Shown one piece after another: positions 8,383 through 17,638 of a DNA stretch of 64,000 bases (positions are counted from its first letter, which is position 1; the number at the start of each line of letters is the position of its first letter). The stretch spans positions 917,408 through 981,407 of the forward strand of contig NZ_JH379027.1 of assembly GCF_000235505.1 (NCBI RefSeq). Direction: 5' to 3'. A model generated the notes under the pieces. It saw only the letters and a list, made by a program, of their open reading frames with translations, was not told the DNA's origin and searched no databases. The position numbers were made by a program, and so were the translations under genes. This stretch comes from Hungatella hathewayi WAL-18680. Its GTDB lineage: Bacteria; Bacillota; Clostridia; Lachnospirales; Lachnospiraceae.

Positions 8383-9774
8383 GTGATTCATCAGTATAAG
8401 AATAATGGCTACAACATCGTTATGGATGTGAACAGCGGCTCGGTCCATGTGGTGGAGGACGTGGTGTATGACGCCATTGAGCTGCTGGACGCAGAACTTC
8501 CCGAGATGGAGGAGCCGGCGAAACTGCCGGAGGATTTAGCCGGTCAGGTGAAAGAACGTCTGACGGCCACATACGGCGGGACGGATGTGCAGGAGGCGCT
8601 GGAGGATATCCAGGAGCTGATTGACGCGGGACAGCTGTTTACGAAAGACGTTTATCAGAATTATATCACGGACTTTAAGAACCGGGAGACGGTGGTGAAG
8701 GCGCTGTGCCTCCACATCGCTCACGACTGCAACTTGGCCTGCCAGTACTGCTTTGCGGAAGAGGGAGAGTACCACGGACGCCGGGCCCTTATGAGTTTTG
8801 AGGTTGGAAAGAAGGCCTTAGATTTCCTGGTGGCCAATTCCGGGAACCGCCGGAATCTGGAAGTGGATTTCTTTGGCGGGGAGCCGCTCATGAACTGGGA
8901 AGTGGTGAAGCAGCTGGTGGAATATGGCCGCTCGCTGGAGGAGCCGAACAACAAGAAGTTCCGGTTTACACTGACCACCAACGGCATTTTGCTGAATGAC
9001 GAGGTGGAGGAGTTCTGTAACCGGGAGATGAGCAACGTGGTGCTGAGTCTGGACGGACGCCGGGAGGTGAACGACAAGATGCGGCCATCCCGCAACGGGA
9101 AGAGCAGCTACGACGTGATTGTACCCAAGTTCCAGAAGCTGGCCGAGAGCCGGAACCAGATGAACTACTACGTGAGAGGAACATTTACCAGAAACAATCT
9201 GGATTTCTCGGAGGACGCCCTGCATTTTGCGGATTTGGGATTCAAGCAGATGTCCATCGAGCCGGTGGTGTCGCTTCCGGAGGAGCCGTATTCCATCCGG
9301 GAGGAAGACTTGCCGAAGATTATGGAAGAGTACGACAAGCTGGCGGTGGAGTATATCAAGCGCAAGAAAGAGGGAAGAGGATTTAACTTTTTCCACTTTA
9401 TGATAGATTTGCAGCAGGGGCCGTGTGTGGCCAAGCGCCTGTCGGGCTGTGGTTCGGGGACGGAATATCTGGCTGTGACCCCATGGGGAGACTTATATCC
9501 CTGCCATCAGTTTGTTGGCGAGGAAGAGTTCCTGCTGGGAAATGTTGACACGGGGGTAACCAACACCGAGATCCGCGATGAGTTCAAGCTCTGCAACGTA
9601 TATGCCAAGGATAAATGCCGGGACTGCTTTGCAAGATTCTATTGCAGCGGCGGCTGTGCCGCCAATTCCCACAAGTTCCATGGCTCCATCACCGATGCCT
9701 ATGACATCGGCTGTGAGATGCAGAAGAAGCGGATTGAGTGTGCGATTATGATAAAAGCGGCTTTGGCCGAGTAA
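8383..9774 (+). CDS. scfB: SCIFF radical SAM maturase with SPASM domain
   Basis: Radical S-adenosylmethionine enzyme that forms thioether bonds in the SCIFF peptide. The N-terminal ~100 residues form the peptide-recognition region. The radical SAM cluster motif CxxxCxxC is at Cys116, Cys120 and Cys123 (HDCNLACQYCF). The GGEP motif follows (FFGGEPLMNW). A Cys-rich SPASM domain occupies the C-terminal third (LYPCHQF, CRDCFARFYCSGGCAAN) and would carry auxiliary [4Fe-4S] clusters. The length of 463 residues is normal. The GTG start at 8383 is supported by AAGGAG at 8368. Confidence 0.95.
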   Translation: MIHQYKNNGYNIVMDVNSGSVHVVEDVVYDAIELLDAELPEMEEPAKLPEDLAGQVKERLTATYGGTDVQEALEDIQELIDAGQLFTKDVYQNYITDFKNRETVVKALCLHIAHDCNLACQYCFAEEGEYHGRRALMSFEVGKKALDFLVANSGNRRNLEVDFFGGEPLMNWEVVKQLVEYGRSLEEPNNKKFRFTLTTNGILLNDEVEEFCNREMSNVVLSLDGRREVNDKMRPSRNGKSSYDVIVPKFQKLAESRNQMNYYVRGTFTRNNLDFSEDALHFADLGFKQMSIEPVVSLPEEPYSIREEDLPKIMEEYDKLAVEYIKRKKEGRGFNFFHFMIDLQQGPCVAKRLSGCGSGTEYLAVTPWGDLYPCHQFVGEEEFLLGNVDTGVTNTEIRDEFKLCNVYAKDKCRDCFARFYCSGGCAANSHKFHGSITDAYDIGCEMQKKRIECAIMIKAALAE

Positions 9775-9791
9775 AAAGGAGATTACAAATC

Positions 9792-11936
9792 ATGAAGAGT
9801 AGTAAAGGAAAAGGGCTTTTAGGCCTGCTTGCCATTCTCCTGTGTGTAGGGGTGTTTGGCTATTTGGGCTACGATACCGTGGATGACATCAAGCTGGGTC
9901 TTGACTTAGCCGGCGGTGTCAGCATCACGTATCAGGCAGTGGATGAGAACCCGACGGACGAGCAGATGTCAGATACAATCTACAAGCTGCAGCAGAGAGT
10001 CCAGAATTACAGCACCGAGGCAGAGGTGTACCGCGAGGGCGGCAACCGGATTAACATTGATATTCCAGGTGTATCCGATGCCAATGCCATTCTGGAAGAA
10101 CTGGGGAAACCAGGCTCCCTGATTTTCATGGACGAAGAGGGCAACACGATTCTGACCGGCGACCAGGTGTCTTCCGCCAAGGCCGGTATCATCGAGGGCA
10201 AGACAGGCGCCAAAGAGTACATTGTCTCCCTGACGTTTACGGATGAGGGCTCCAAGGCATTTGCGGATGCGACGGCGGCCAATATCGGCAAGAGAATTGC
10301 CATCATCTATGACAATATGATTTATTCCAACCCGACGGTGCAGCAGGCGATTACCGGCGGCCAGGCGCAGATTACCGGCATGGAGTCCTACGAGACGGCG
10401 GAGCAGCTGGCTTCTACCATCCGTATCGGTTCCCTGTCTTTAGAGCTTCAGGAACTGCGTTCCAACGTGGTTGGCGCGAAGCTGGGCCAGGAAGCGATTT
10501 CCACCAGCCTGAAAGCGGCGGCTATTGGATTTGCCATCGTTGCGGTATTTATGATTGCGGTTTACTTAATTCCGGGTCTTGCATCCGTGATTGCGCTGTG
10601 CCTGTATGTGGGTCTGGTATTGATACTGTTAAAGGCATTTGAGGTGACGCTGACTCTGCCTGGTATCGCAGGTATCATCCTGTCCATTGGTATGGCGGTG
10701 GATGCCAATGTCATTATCTTTACCCGTATCAAAGAGGAGATTGGTCTTGGCAAGACGGTGAAATCCGCTATCAAGACCGGTTTTGCGAAAGCGTTGTCCG
10801 CCATCATCGACGGTAACGTGACCACCCTGATTGCGGCAGTGGTACTGTTCTGGAGAGGTTCCGGTACGGTGAAGGGATTTGCCTCCACACTGGCGATCGG
10901 TATCGTGCTTTCCATGTTTACCGCATTATTTGTGACAAAAGGCGCATTATATGCATTGTATGCCCTGGGACTCCAGGATGCGAAGCTGTACGGCACCAAG
11001 AAGGACAAGGCTCCTATCAATTTCCTGGGGAAAAAGAATATCTGCTTTATCATCTCCTGCGTGGTTATCGTAGCCGGCTGGGCGATGATGGGTGTCAATT
11101 CTTCTTCTACCGGAAGCATTTTGAATTACAGTATGGAATTTAAGGGTGGTACTTCCACCAATGTGACCTTTAACGAGGATATGAGTCTGGAGGATATCTC
11201 CAGCAAGGTAGTTCCGGTGGTTGCGGAAGTGACCGGCGACCCGGAGGTTCAGACACAGAAGGTGTCCGGAAGCAATGAGGTTATCATCAAGACCAAGACG
11301 CTGTCCGTAGAGCAGAGAAAAGCTCTTGATGACGCTATGGTTGAGAAGTTTGGCGTGGAAGCCGAGAAGATTACGGCGGAGAGTATCTCCGGTGCGGTCA
11401 GCAAGGAAATGAAGCAGGATGCCATGGTAGCCGTTGTGATTGCGACAATCTGTATGCTGATTTACATCTGGTTCCGGTTTAAAGATATTAAGTTCGCGGC
11501 AAGTGCGGTTATCGCCCTGCTTCACGACGTGCTGGTGGTACTGACCTTCTACGCGGTGGCGAAGTGGTCTGTTGGCTCCACCTTTATCGCATGTATGCTG
11601 ACGATTGTAGGTTACTCCATCAATGCGACCATCGTTATCTTTGACCGTATCCGTGAGAACCTGAAGTTAAAGACCGGCAAGCAGTCTCTGGAAGAGGTTG
11701 TGAACTTAAGTATTACACAGACATTTACCAGAAGTATCAACACCTCCCTGACGACCTTCGTCATGGTATTCGTGCTGTTCCTGCTGGGTGTATCCTCCAT
11801 CCGTGAGTTTGCACTTCCGCTGATGGTTGGTATCGTGTGTGGTACCTATTCTTCCGTATGTATCACCGGCGCGCTGTGGTATGTGCTGACGACCTGGAAG
11901 AATAAGAAGAAAGCAGCTGAAAAGGCAGCGAAGTAA
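9792..11936 (+). CDS. secDF: SecD-SecF fusion protein translocase subunit
   Basis: Membrane component that uses the proton gradient to help complete protein export through SecYEG. The 714 residues are a natural SecD-SecF fusion. The SecD half has the DLAGGVSITYQ segment near residue 40, a large periplasmic-type loop and the helix region with AVDANVIIFTRIKEE. The SecF half begins near residue 420, with EFKGGTSTNV and the matching SINATIVIFDRIREN motif. About twelve membrane helices are expected. ATG 9792 follows AAAAGGAG; an upstream in-frame ATG at 9738 lies inside scfB and is not preferred. Close spacing to scfB suggests co-transcription. Confidence 0.94.
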   Translation: MKSSKGKGLLGLLAILLCVGVFGYLGYDTVDDIKLGLDLAGGVSITYQAVDENPTDEQMSDTIYKLQQRVQNYSTEAEVYREGGNRINIDIPGVSDANAILEELGKPGSLIFMDEEGNTILTGDQVSSAKAGIIEGKTGAKEYIVSLTFTDEGSKAFADATAANIGKRIAIIYDNMIYSNPTVQQAITGGQAQITGMESYETAEQLASTIRIGSLSLELQELRSNVVGAKLGQEAISTSLKAAAIGFAIVAVFMIAVYLIPGLASVIALCLYVGLVLILLKAFEVTLTLPGIAGIILSIGMAVDANVIIFTRIKEEIGLGKTVKSAIKTGFAKALSAIIDGNVTTLIAAVVLFWRGSGTVKGFASTLAIGIVLSMFTALFVTKGALYALYALGLQDAKLYGTKKDKAPINFLGKKNICFIISCVVIVAGWAMMGVNSSSTGSILNYSMEFKGGTSTNVTFNEDMSLEDISSKVVPVVAEVTGDPEVQTQKVSGSNEVIIKTKTLSVEQRKALDDAMVEKFGVEAEKITAESISGAVSKEMKQDAMVAVVIATICMLIYIWFRFKDIKFAASAVIALLHDVLVVLTFYAVAKWSVGSTFIACMLTIVGYSINATIVIFDRIRENLKLKTGKQSLEEVVNLSITQTFTRSINTSLTTFVMVFVLFLLGVSSIREFALPLMVGIVCGTYSSVCITGALWYVLTTWKNKKKAAEKAAK

Positions 11937-11952
11937 TGATAAAGGATATGGC

Positions 11953-13098
11953 ATGAAATATACGTTGATAACAAAGGACGGCCGTGCAAAGAGAGCTGAA
12001 GTTCAGACGGTGCACGGCACGGTCCAGACGCCGCTGTTCATGAATGTGGGAACGGTGGCGGCAATTAAAGGGGCGGTTTCCACCGATGATTTAAAAGAAA
12101 TCAGAACCCAGGTGGAGTTGTCCAACACCTACCATCTTCATGTGAGGACCGGGGACAAGCTGATTAAGGAGTTTGGCGGCCTGCACAAGTTCATGAACTG
12201 GGACAGACCGATCCTGACGGACTCCGGCGGCTTTCAGGTGTTTTCCCTGACGGGACTTCGAAAGATTAAGGAGGAGGGAGTGTACTTTAACTCCCACATT
12301 GACGGCAGAAAGATATTCATGGGGCCGGAGGAGAGCATGCAGATTCAGTCGAATCTGGCTTCCACCATTGCCATGGCCTTTGACGAGTGCCCGCCTCATC
12401 CTGCCACGAGAGAGTATATGCAGGCTTCCGTGGACAGAACCACCAGATGGCTGGAGCGGTGCCGGGCGGAGATGGCAAGACTCAACTCCCTGCCGGACAC
12501 CATCAACAAGAACCAGCTGCTGTTTGGCATCAACCAGGGCGGTACGTTCGAGGATATCCGGATTGCCCACGCGAAGACCATCTCGGCCATGGATTTGGAC
12601 GGGTATGCCCTTGGCGGTCTGGCGGTTGGCGAGAGCCACGAGGAGATGTACCGGATTCTGGATGAGACGGTGCCGTATCTGCCGGAAAACAAGCCTACGT
12701 ACCTGATGGGCGTGGGAACGCCGGCCAATATTCTGGAGGCGGTGGACAGAGGCGTGGACTTCTTTGACTGCGTGTATCCGTCCAGAAACGGCCGTCACGG
12801 CCACGTGTACACCAACCAGGGGAAACGCAACCTGTTCAATGCAAAATATGAGCTGGATGCGAGACCTATCGAGGAAGGATGCCAGTGTCCGGCCTGCCGT
12901 TCGTACAGCAGAGCCTACATCCGCCATCTGCTGAAGGCGAAAGAGATGCTGGGGATGCGATTATGTGTCTTGCATAATTTGTATTTTTATAATACAATGA
13001 TGGAAGAGATTCGCGACGCAATCGAGGAGCACCGTTATGCGGAGTACAAAGCGCAGAAGCTGGCAGGCATGACGGAGACAAAAAATGGTAATGATTAG
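11953..13098 (+). CDS. tgt: tRNA-guanine transglycosylase
   Basis: Exchanges guanine-34 for the queuosine precursor preQ1 in tRNAs with GUN anticodons. The 381-residue length is typical. Visible motifs are LTDSGGFQVFSL with substrate-binding Asp90, the FDCVYPSRNGRHG motif with the catalytic Asp, and the zinc site CxCxxC plus His (CQCPACRSYSRAYIRHL and VLHN). It lies 16 bp after secDF and before yajC, the common tgt-yajC-secDF association with the order changed. Confidence 0.95.
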   Translation: MKYTLITKDGRAKRAEVQTVHGTVQTPLFMNVGTVAAIKGAVSTDDLKEIRTQVELSNTYHLHVRTGDKLIKEFGGLHKFMNWDRPILTDSGGFQVFSLTGLRKIKEEGVYFNSHIDGRKIFMGPEESMQIQSNLASTIAMAFDECPPHPATREYMQASVDRTTRWLERCRAEMARLNSLPDTINKNQLLFGINQGGTFEDIRIAHAKTISAMDLDGYALGGLAVGESHEEMYRILDETVPYLPENKPTYLMGVGTPANILEAVDRGVDFFDCVYPSRNGRHGHVYTNQGKRNLFNAKYELDARPIEEGCQCPACRSYSRAYIRHLLKAKEMLGMRLCVLHNLYFYNTMMEEIRDAIEEHRYAEYKAQKLAGMTETKNGND

Positions 13099-13182
13099 AG
13101 AACGTGCGGCGAGGCGGCAGTTCTGAATGACGGAAAGTCCCCCTTACAGATGTTCAGGGGAAAATGAAGGAGGAAGTTTTAA

Positions 13183-13476
13183 ATGGTTACAGCGAGTATT
13201 ATGAACGGCCCGGGATTCTGGATTATGTATGCGGTACTGTTGGTTGGATTGATGTATTTTATGGCAATCCGTCCGCAGAGCAAAGAGAAGAAGAGAATGG
13301 CGGAATTGATGTCCAGTATTGCGGTGGGAGACAGCATTCTGACTTCCAGCGGATTCTATGGCGTAGTGATTGATATGACAGATGATACGGTTATCGTGGA
13401 GTTTGGAAGCAACAAGAACTGCCGGATTCCGATGCAGAAGACAGCGATTGTCCAGGTTGAGAAACCGGAAGTATAA
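13183..13476 (+). CDS. yajC: Preprotein translocase subunit YajC
   Basis: Small single-pass membrane protein of 97 residues that associates with SecDF. One N-terminal helix (GFWIMYAVLLVGLMYFM) is followed by the family motif IRPQSKEKKRM and a cytoplasmic domain (GDSILTSSGFYGVV). The start is set by AAGGAGGAAG before ATG 13183. Last gene of the secDF-tgt-yajC group, followed by a strong terminator. Confidence 0.94.
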   Translation: MVTASIMNGPGFWIMYAVLLVGLMYFMAIRPQSKEKKRMAELMSSIAVGDSILTSSGFYGVVIDMTDDTVIVEFGSNKNCRIPMQKTAIVQVEKPEV

Positions 13477-13502
13477 AATATCTGAATAGAATCAAAAGTT
13501 GC

Positions 13503-13546
13503 GAGGGCCATCCTGGCGCCGTTGAGGCGCTGGGGTGGTCCTTTTT
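13503..13546 (+). terminator. Intrinsic terminator after yajC
   Basis: GAGGGCCATCCTGGCGCC pairs with GGCGCTGGGGTGGTCCTT around GTTGA, followed by TTTTT at 13542-13546. Confidence 0.85.
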
Positions 13547-13675
13547 GTGTTACCTGTTTCTATTGTTTTCACAAACCGGAATGTTCAAAAATGATACAAA
13601 ATGATCTTTAGTGTTTAATAAACTTCTTTTTAATCCTAGAAAAGAAAATAAAAGCAAATTAAAAAGAAAAAAATA

Positions 13676-13704
13676 TTGACAAAAAAGCAAATAAAGAATA
13701 TACT
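13676..13704 (+). promoter_or_regulatory. Promoter of the creatininase-PTS cluster
   Basis: TTGACA at 13676-13681 and TATACT at 13699-13704 with 17 bp between, in an AT-rich tract, about 57 bp before the ATG at 13761. Confidence 0.8.
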
Positions 13705-13760
13705 CAAAGTACAAGATAACAGTATTTCCAACGGGAAGAGTGAGAAAGGAGGGGAAAAAG

Positions 13761-14492
13761 ATGGAATATGTTAATTTGAAAGAAATGACCTGGAAAGAAG
13801 CGGATGTGAGAATGAAGGAGGCACGGGCGGTTATCCTTCCGCTGGGGTCTACGGAGCAGCACGGATACCATATGACGATTGACACCGACAACATTGTGGC
13901 GGGTCATGTGGCCGGACTGCTGGCAAAGGCGACGGACTGTGTGGTGCTGCCGGTATTGAATTACGGACAGGTCTGGTCCGCCAAGGATTTTCCGGCCACA
14001 ATATCCCTAAGCGAGAGAACCTACATATCAGTCATCAAGGATATTGTGGTGAGTCTGGAGAAGAAGTGTAAGAATATCATCCTGTTCTCCGGCCACTGGG
14101 GGAACGTGGCCCCGTGTAAGCTGGCGGTGAGAGAACTTCTGGATGAATATGGCTTCCGGAATGTGTATTACTTAAGTTACATGGATTTGAAGAAGAACGG
14201 GGAAAGAATCATGGAGACGGAGCTTTGGAACGGAAGCGGGTTCCATGCCGCGGAGATTGAGACCTCCATTCTGCTTCATATCTGTCCGGACAGCGTGAAG
14301 ATGGAGAAGGCAGTCTGCGAGTATCCCGAGATACCGCCGGATGTGGACATACGGCCGATTCCATGGGCGGAGTTTGCGGAGAGTGGAATATTTGGGGATG
14401 CGTCGAAGGCGACAGCGGAAAAGGGGAAACAATTTCTCGACAACTGGATGAGGCAGATGTGCAGATTAGTTACAGATAATATCCACTCGTAA
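13761..14492 (+). CDS. Creatininase-family amidohydrolase
   Basis: Metal-dependent hydrolase of the creatininase / creatinine amidohydrolase family, 243 residues. Metal-ligand motifs are visible: GSTEQHG (Glu32, His34), DTDN at residue 41, FSGHWGN, and FHAAEIET. Family members cleave C-N bonds in substrates as different as creatinine, formamidopyrimidine intermediates and mycofactocin precursor, so the reaction is not predictable from sequence alone. It is the first gene after the promoter, 86 bp before a PTS permease, and therefore probably acts on the transported compound or its derivative (inference). AGGAGGGG precedes the start. Confidence 0.85.
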   Translation: MEYVNLKEMTWKEADVRMKEARAVILPLGSTEQHGYHMTIDTDNIVAGHVAGLLAKATDCVVLPVLNYGQVWSAKDFPATISLSERTYISVIKDIVVSLEKKCKNIILFSGHWGNVAPCKLAVRELLDEYGFRNVYYLSYMDLKKNGERIMETELWNGSGFHAAEIETSILLHICPDSVKMEKAVCEYPEIPPDVDIRPIPWAEFAESGIFGDASKATAEKGKQFLDNWMRQMCRLVTDNIHS

Positions 14493-14577
14493 GTGATGTT
14501 ACTACTGACTGTGTTACAACGGGAAAGGAGAGTATGAAAAGTCCTGGGGGGAAACAGGAACATCATACAGGAATAAG

Positions 14578-15981
14578 ATGGGGATTATATCGAGTGTAGC
14601 GAATGTATTAAAATTGATATTTGGCCAGATTGAGCTGGTCATGGCAATTGTTGTTTTGATTGGGTTACTGCTTCAGCGCAAGAAACCCATGGACGTGGTG
14701 ATGGGGGTAGTCAAGGCGTTCGTGGGAGTGTTAATCCTGAAACAGGGCTCCACCCTTTTGCAGGCGCCCTACAAGCCGGTGATGGAGATGCTTAGGTCAG
14801 CGTTTGGAATCAGCGGCATTATCACGGAGAATTACTCCGGTATGGCGGCCATCAACACGGCGATTCCGATGCTGGTGACCATGGTGCCGACGGTGATGCT
14901 GTTCGGATTCCTGATCAATATTCTTCTGGCCAAGTTCGGGCCTTTGAAGGTGGTATTCTTGACGGCCCACACCATGCTGGCCTTCGCCACGCTGACGGTG
15001 TGGCTGGTGAACTGGTTCTTTGGCTGTGAGGGAGCCGTGCTGTTGATCGCCTGCTCCGTATTCTGCGGGGTCTTCTGGACGGTGATGCCGGCCTGGGCCT
15101 ACAAGTATTCCAAACCCTTTGCGGGAAATGGATTTACCCTGGGCCATATCTCCTGTATGGCGGCGGTTATCAGTTCCAGAATCGGAATGCTTTTGGGAAA
15201 ATACGACAAGAATCATCCGGTGCTTTTTGAGGAGGATGAGGAGGACGAGGAGAAGACAGGAAGATTTTCTTCCCTCACGAGACTGTTTAATGATTCTACA
15301 GTGGTGACCTGTCTTCTGATGACGGTGGTTCTGGCGGCGGGATGTCTGCTGGCAGGCAAAGACGCCATCGTGGAAGCGGCCGGCGGCACCAACTGGATAG
15401 TCTGGATGATAGAGCTGGGCGGCAACTTTACCGTGGGCATCGTGGTTCTGTTAACCGGTGTCCGTATGATGATTGCAGAGCTGGTTCCGGCATTTAAGGG
15501 AATTTCCGACAAGCTGGTTCCGGGAGCTGTTCCGTCTGTGGATATGCCCGTATTCTTCCCGCTGGCTCCGTTTTCCGCGATTCTCGGATTCCTGGGCGCG
15601 TTTTTGGGAGAGTTTCTGGGATTCTTTATCCTGCTGGCTTTTGGCTCCGCGACGCTGATGATTCCGGGCATTATAGCGACCTTCTTCGACGGAGGAATCG
15701 CCGGGGTATTCGGATTTAAGTATGGCGGCAAGAAGGCGGCCTTCGTATCCGGCCTGGCGGTTGGTCTGGTGCAGATACTGGGCGGCGTGATCTTCACGGT
15801 GGTGTCAGGGCTTGGAACCCTGGGCGCTACCTATGGCAACACGGACTTTGGCTCGTCCATGGCGCTGCTGGCGGTGACCATGAATATCATCGGAAGCGTC
15901 TGGTTCTTCCTGATATTGCTGGTGCTGATTTATGTGGCGGCCTGCGCGCTGTTGAAAAAGCAGTTTGCGACGGAGTCTTAG
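14578..15981 (+). CDS. PTS IIC permease, galactitol/ascorbate (SgaT/GatC) type
   Basis: Membrane channel of a phosphotransferase system, 467 residues with roughly ten or more helices. It resembles the EIIC-GAT superfamily: early AIVVLIGLLLQRKKPMDV, FVGVLILKQGSTLL and the conserved GFTLGH stretch. An acidic cytoplasmic loop (FEEDEEDEEKTG) sits around residue 220. Separate IIA and IIB genes lie at 16872-17615, so the system is complete, with IIC encoded upstream of the regulator. The substrate is unknown; the E. coli SgcC and UlaA transporters are the closest named relatives I can suggest. Confidence 0.87.
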   Translation: MGIISSVANVLKLIFGQIELVMAIVVLIGLLLQRKKPMDVVMGVVKAFVGVLILKQGSTLLQAPYKPVMEMLRSAFGISGIITENYSGMAAINTAIPMLVTMVPTVMLFGFLINILLAKFGPLKVVFLTAHTMLAFATLTVWLVNWFFGCEGAVLLIACSVFCGVFWTVMPAWAYKYSKPFAGNGFTLGHISCMAAVISSRIGMLLGKYDKNHPVLFEEDEEDEEKTGRFSSLTRLFNDSTVVTCLLMTVVLAAGCLLAGKDAIVEAAGGTNWIVWMIELGGNFTVGIVVLLTGVRMMIAELVPAFKGISDKLVPGAVPSVDMPVFFPLAPFSAILGFLGAFLGEFLGFFILLAFGSATLMIPGIIATFFDGGIAGVFGFKYGGKKAAFVSGLAVGLVQILGGVIFTVVSGLGTLGATYGNTDFGSSMALLAVTMNIIGSVWFFLILLVLIYVAACALLKKQFATES

Positions 15982-16015
15982 GTGAAATGACAGACGGCAG
16001 CCGGGTTAAGTTCTT

Positions 16016-16045
16016 ATGACAAACTGATTCTACATATGATATAAT
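16016..16045 (+). promoter_or_regulatory. Possible internal promoter before the DeoR regulator
   Basis: ATGACA at 16016-16021 (one mismatch to TTGACA) and a perfect TATAAT at 16040-16045 with 18 bp between. It would allow the regulator and downstream genes to be made independently of the first promoter. Confidence 0.6.
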
Positions 16046-16093
16046 TTTGAATAGTATGGGAGATATTTCCAATAAATTTCGGGAGATAGAAAA

Positions 16094-16894
16094 ATGATAG
16101 CAGAAGAGAGAAGAAAAATTATATTAGAGAGAATTCAGGACAATAAATCCGTATCCGTGCAGGAGTTGTCTAAGGAGTTTGGCATTACGGGCGTGACCAT
16201 CCGCAGAGACCTTGATTTGCTGGACCAGCAGGGGCTGGTGAAGAGGTCTCACGGAGGCGCCGTCATCCTTGACCAGAATGTGGGGGTGGAATCCGGCTTT
16301 GAAGCCAGGAGAGGCCGCAAGATGGAGATCAAGGAACTGATTGGAAAGAAGGCCGCCGGCATGGTGTCCCCGGGGGACTGCATCGGGATTGACATCGGAA
16401 CCACGGTGTACGAGATGTCAAAGTATATCAAGACGATTGAGGACGTGACGGTGGTGACGGCGTCGATTCCGGTGGTGACGGAGCTGATGAACGCGAAGAA
16501 TGTCAATGTCATCTGTACCGGGGGAGAGGTGTCAAGGAAGGACCAGTCCCTGATTGGGCACAATGCCATCCGGACCATCAATGAGTATATTTTGGACAAG
16601 GTGTTTGTCGGGGTGGCCGGTATCTCGTTTGACTGTGGGCTGACGCTGTTCAACATGAATGACACGCTGGTGAAGCGGGAACTGATTAAGCGGGCCAGGG
16701 AAGTTATCGTGCTGGCGGATTCTTCCAAGATTGGTTTGACGAAGCATGCATTTTTCTGTGAGCTGGAGGCGGTGGACAAGCTGATTATCGATAAGGGAAT
16801 CAGTGAGAAGGACCGGATGCAGCTGGAGGGATGCGGGATTGAGGTTATCATTGCAGATGGAGAGAACAGCGATGGAGTCGAAGATATTTCGTGA
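16094..16894 (+). CDS. DeoR-family transcriptional regulator
   Basis: Sugar-phosphate-responsive repressor, 266 residues. An N-terminal winged helix-turn-helix (residues 1-57, with SVQELSKEFGITGVTIRRDL and the HGGAV motif) is followed by a DeoR effector domain (IGIDIGTTVYEM, VVTASIPVVTEL, TGGEVS, DSSKIG). It sits inside the PTS cluster, between IIC and IIA, and most likely controls it. Its 3' end overlaps the IIA gene by 23 bp, implying coupled translation. Confidence 0.92.
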   Translation: MIAEERRKIILERIQDNKSVSVQELSKEFGITGVTIRRDLDLLDQQGLVKRSHGGAVILDQNVGVESGFEARRGRKMEIKELIGKKAAGMVSPGDCIGIDIGTTVYEMSKYIKTIEDVTVVTASIPVVTELMNAKNVNVICTGGEVSRKDQSLIGHNAIRTINEYILDKVFVGVAGISFDCGLTLFNMNDTLVKRELIKRAREVIVLADSSKIGLTKHAFFCELEAVDKLIIDKGISEKDRMQLEGCGIEVIIADGENSDGVEDIS

Positions 16895-17318
16895 TATACG
16901 TGTCTGCGGGGAGCATTTCCCGGACTGGAAAGCGGTTGTGGACTACGTGGGAGAGACATTTGTTGCAAAGGGGTATGCAAAGAGAGAGTATTTTGAATAC
17001 ATCAAGAAGGACATGGTGGAGAATGAGGCGTACATGGTGATTGTTCCGCATTTTGCGCTGCTGCACAGTGCGCCGGAGCATGGGGCTCTGGAAAATGTCT
17101 TTCATTTCATGAAGCTGGAACACCCGGTGGAGTTTGGCCACGAGAGCAATGACCCGGTGGCGTATGTGATTACGTTTACTTCGGTGGATGCGGACTCCCA
17201 CATTGCGGGGATTTCGCTGCTGGCCGGGATGCTAATGAAGGAAGGGTTTGTGGAGGAGCTTTCGCGGGCGGGCAGCGATGAGAGCCTGGCGGCATGTATT
17301 CGGAAGTACGAAGAATAG
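16872..17318 (+). CDS. PTS IIA component, mannitol/fructose-fold
   Basis: Cytoplasmic phosphocarrier of the phosphotransferase system, 148 residues. It takes phosphate from HPr on a His in the VPHFALLHS motif (His60, with His65 nearby) and passes it to IIB. The later FGHESNDPVAYVITF segment matches the PTS_EIIA_2 fold. I chose ATG 16872 because GGAGAG precedes it; earlier in-frame ATGs at 16803 and 16857 lie deeper inside the DeoR gene. Confidence 0.87.
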   Translation: MESKIFRDIRVCGEHFPDWKAVVDYVGETFVAKGYAKREYFEYIKKDMVENEAYMVIVPHFALLHSAPEHGALENVFHFMKLEHPVEFGHESNDPVAYVITFTSVDADSHIAGISLLAGMLMKEGFVEELSRAGSDESLAACIRKYEE

Positions 17319-17327
17319 GAGAAGAAT

Positions 17328-17615
17328 ATGTTAAAGGTTAATACGGTTTGTATTAATGGCATGGGGTCCAGCCTGATTCTGAAGATGACGGTGGAGAAGG
17401 CATTTAAAGAGCTGGGAATTGACGCCCAGGTGACCCACATGGATGCGGGACAGTTTAAGGGCCGTCATCTCCCTGATGTGTGTATCACAACCCCATCCCT
17501 GGCGAGAACCATAGGGGAGCAGGAGGGGATGATTCTGATTACGACAAAGAATTTTACGGACGTGAAGGCAATCAAGGAGAAGATTCGGGAGGCGTTAAAC
17601 ATCGAGGAGCAGTAA
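17328..17615 (+). CDS. PTS IIB component, SgaB/GatB type
   Basis: Small 95-residue phosphocarrier. The active-site Cys8 lies in VCINGMGSSL, the P-loop-like motif of the IIB family. It receives phosphate from IIA and phosphorylates the sugar during transport through the IIC encoded at 14578. It starts 9 bp after the IIA stop. Confidence 0.9.
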   Translation: MLKVNTVCINGMGSSLILKMTVEKAFKELGIDAQVTHMDAGQFKGRHLPDVCITTPSLARTIGEQEGMILITTKNFTDVKAIKEKIREALNIEEQ

Positions 17616-17638
17616 AATAAATTTTGGAGAGGGATGTT

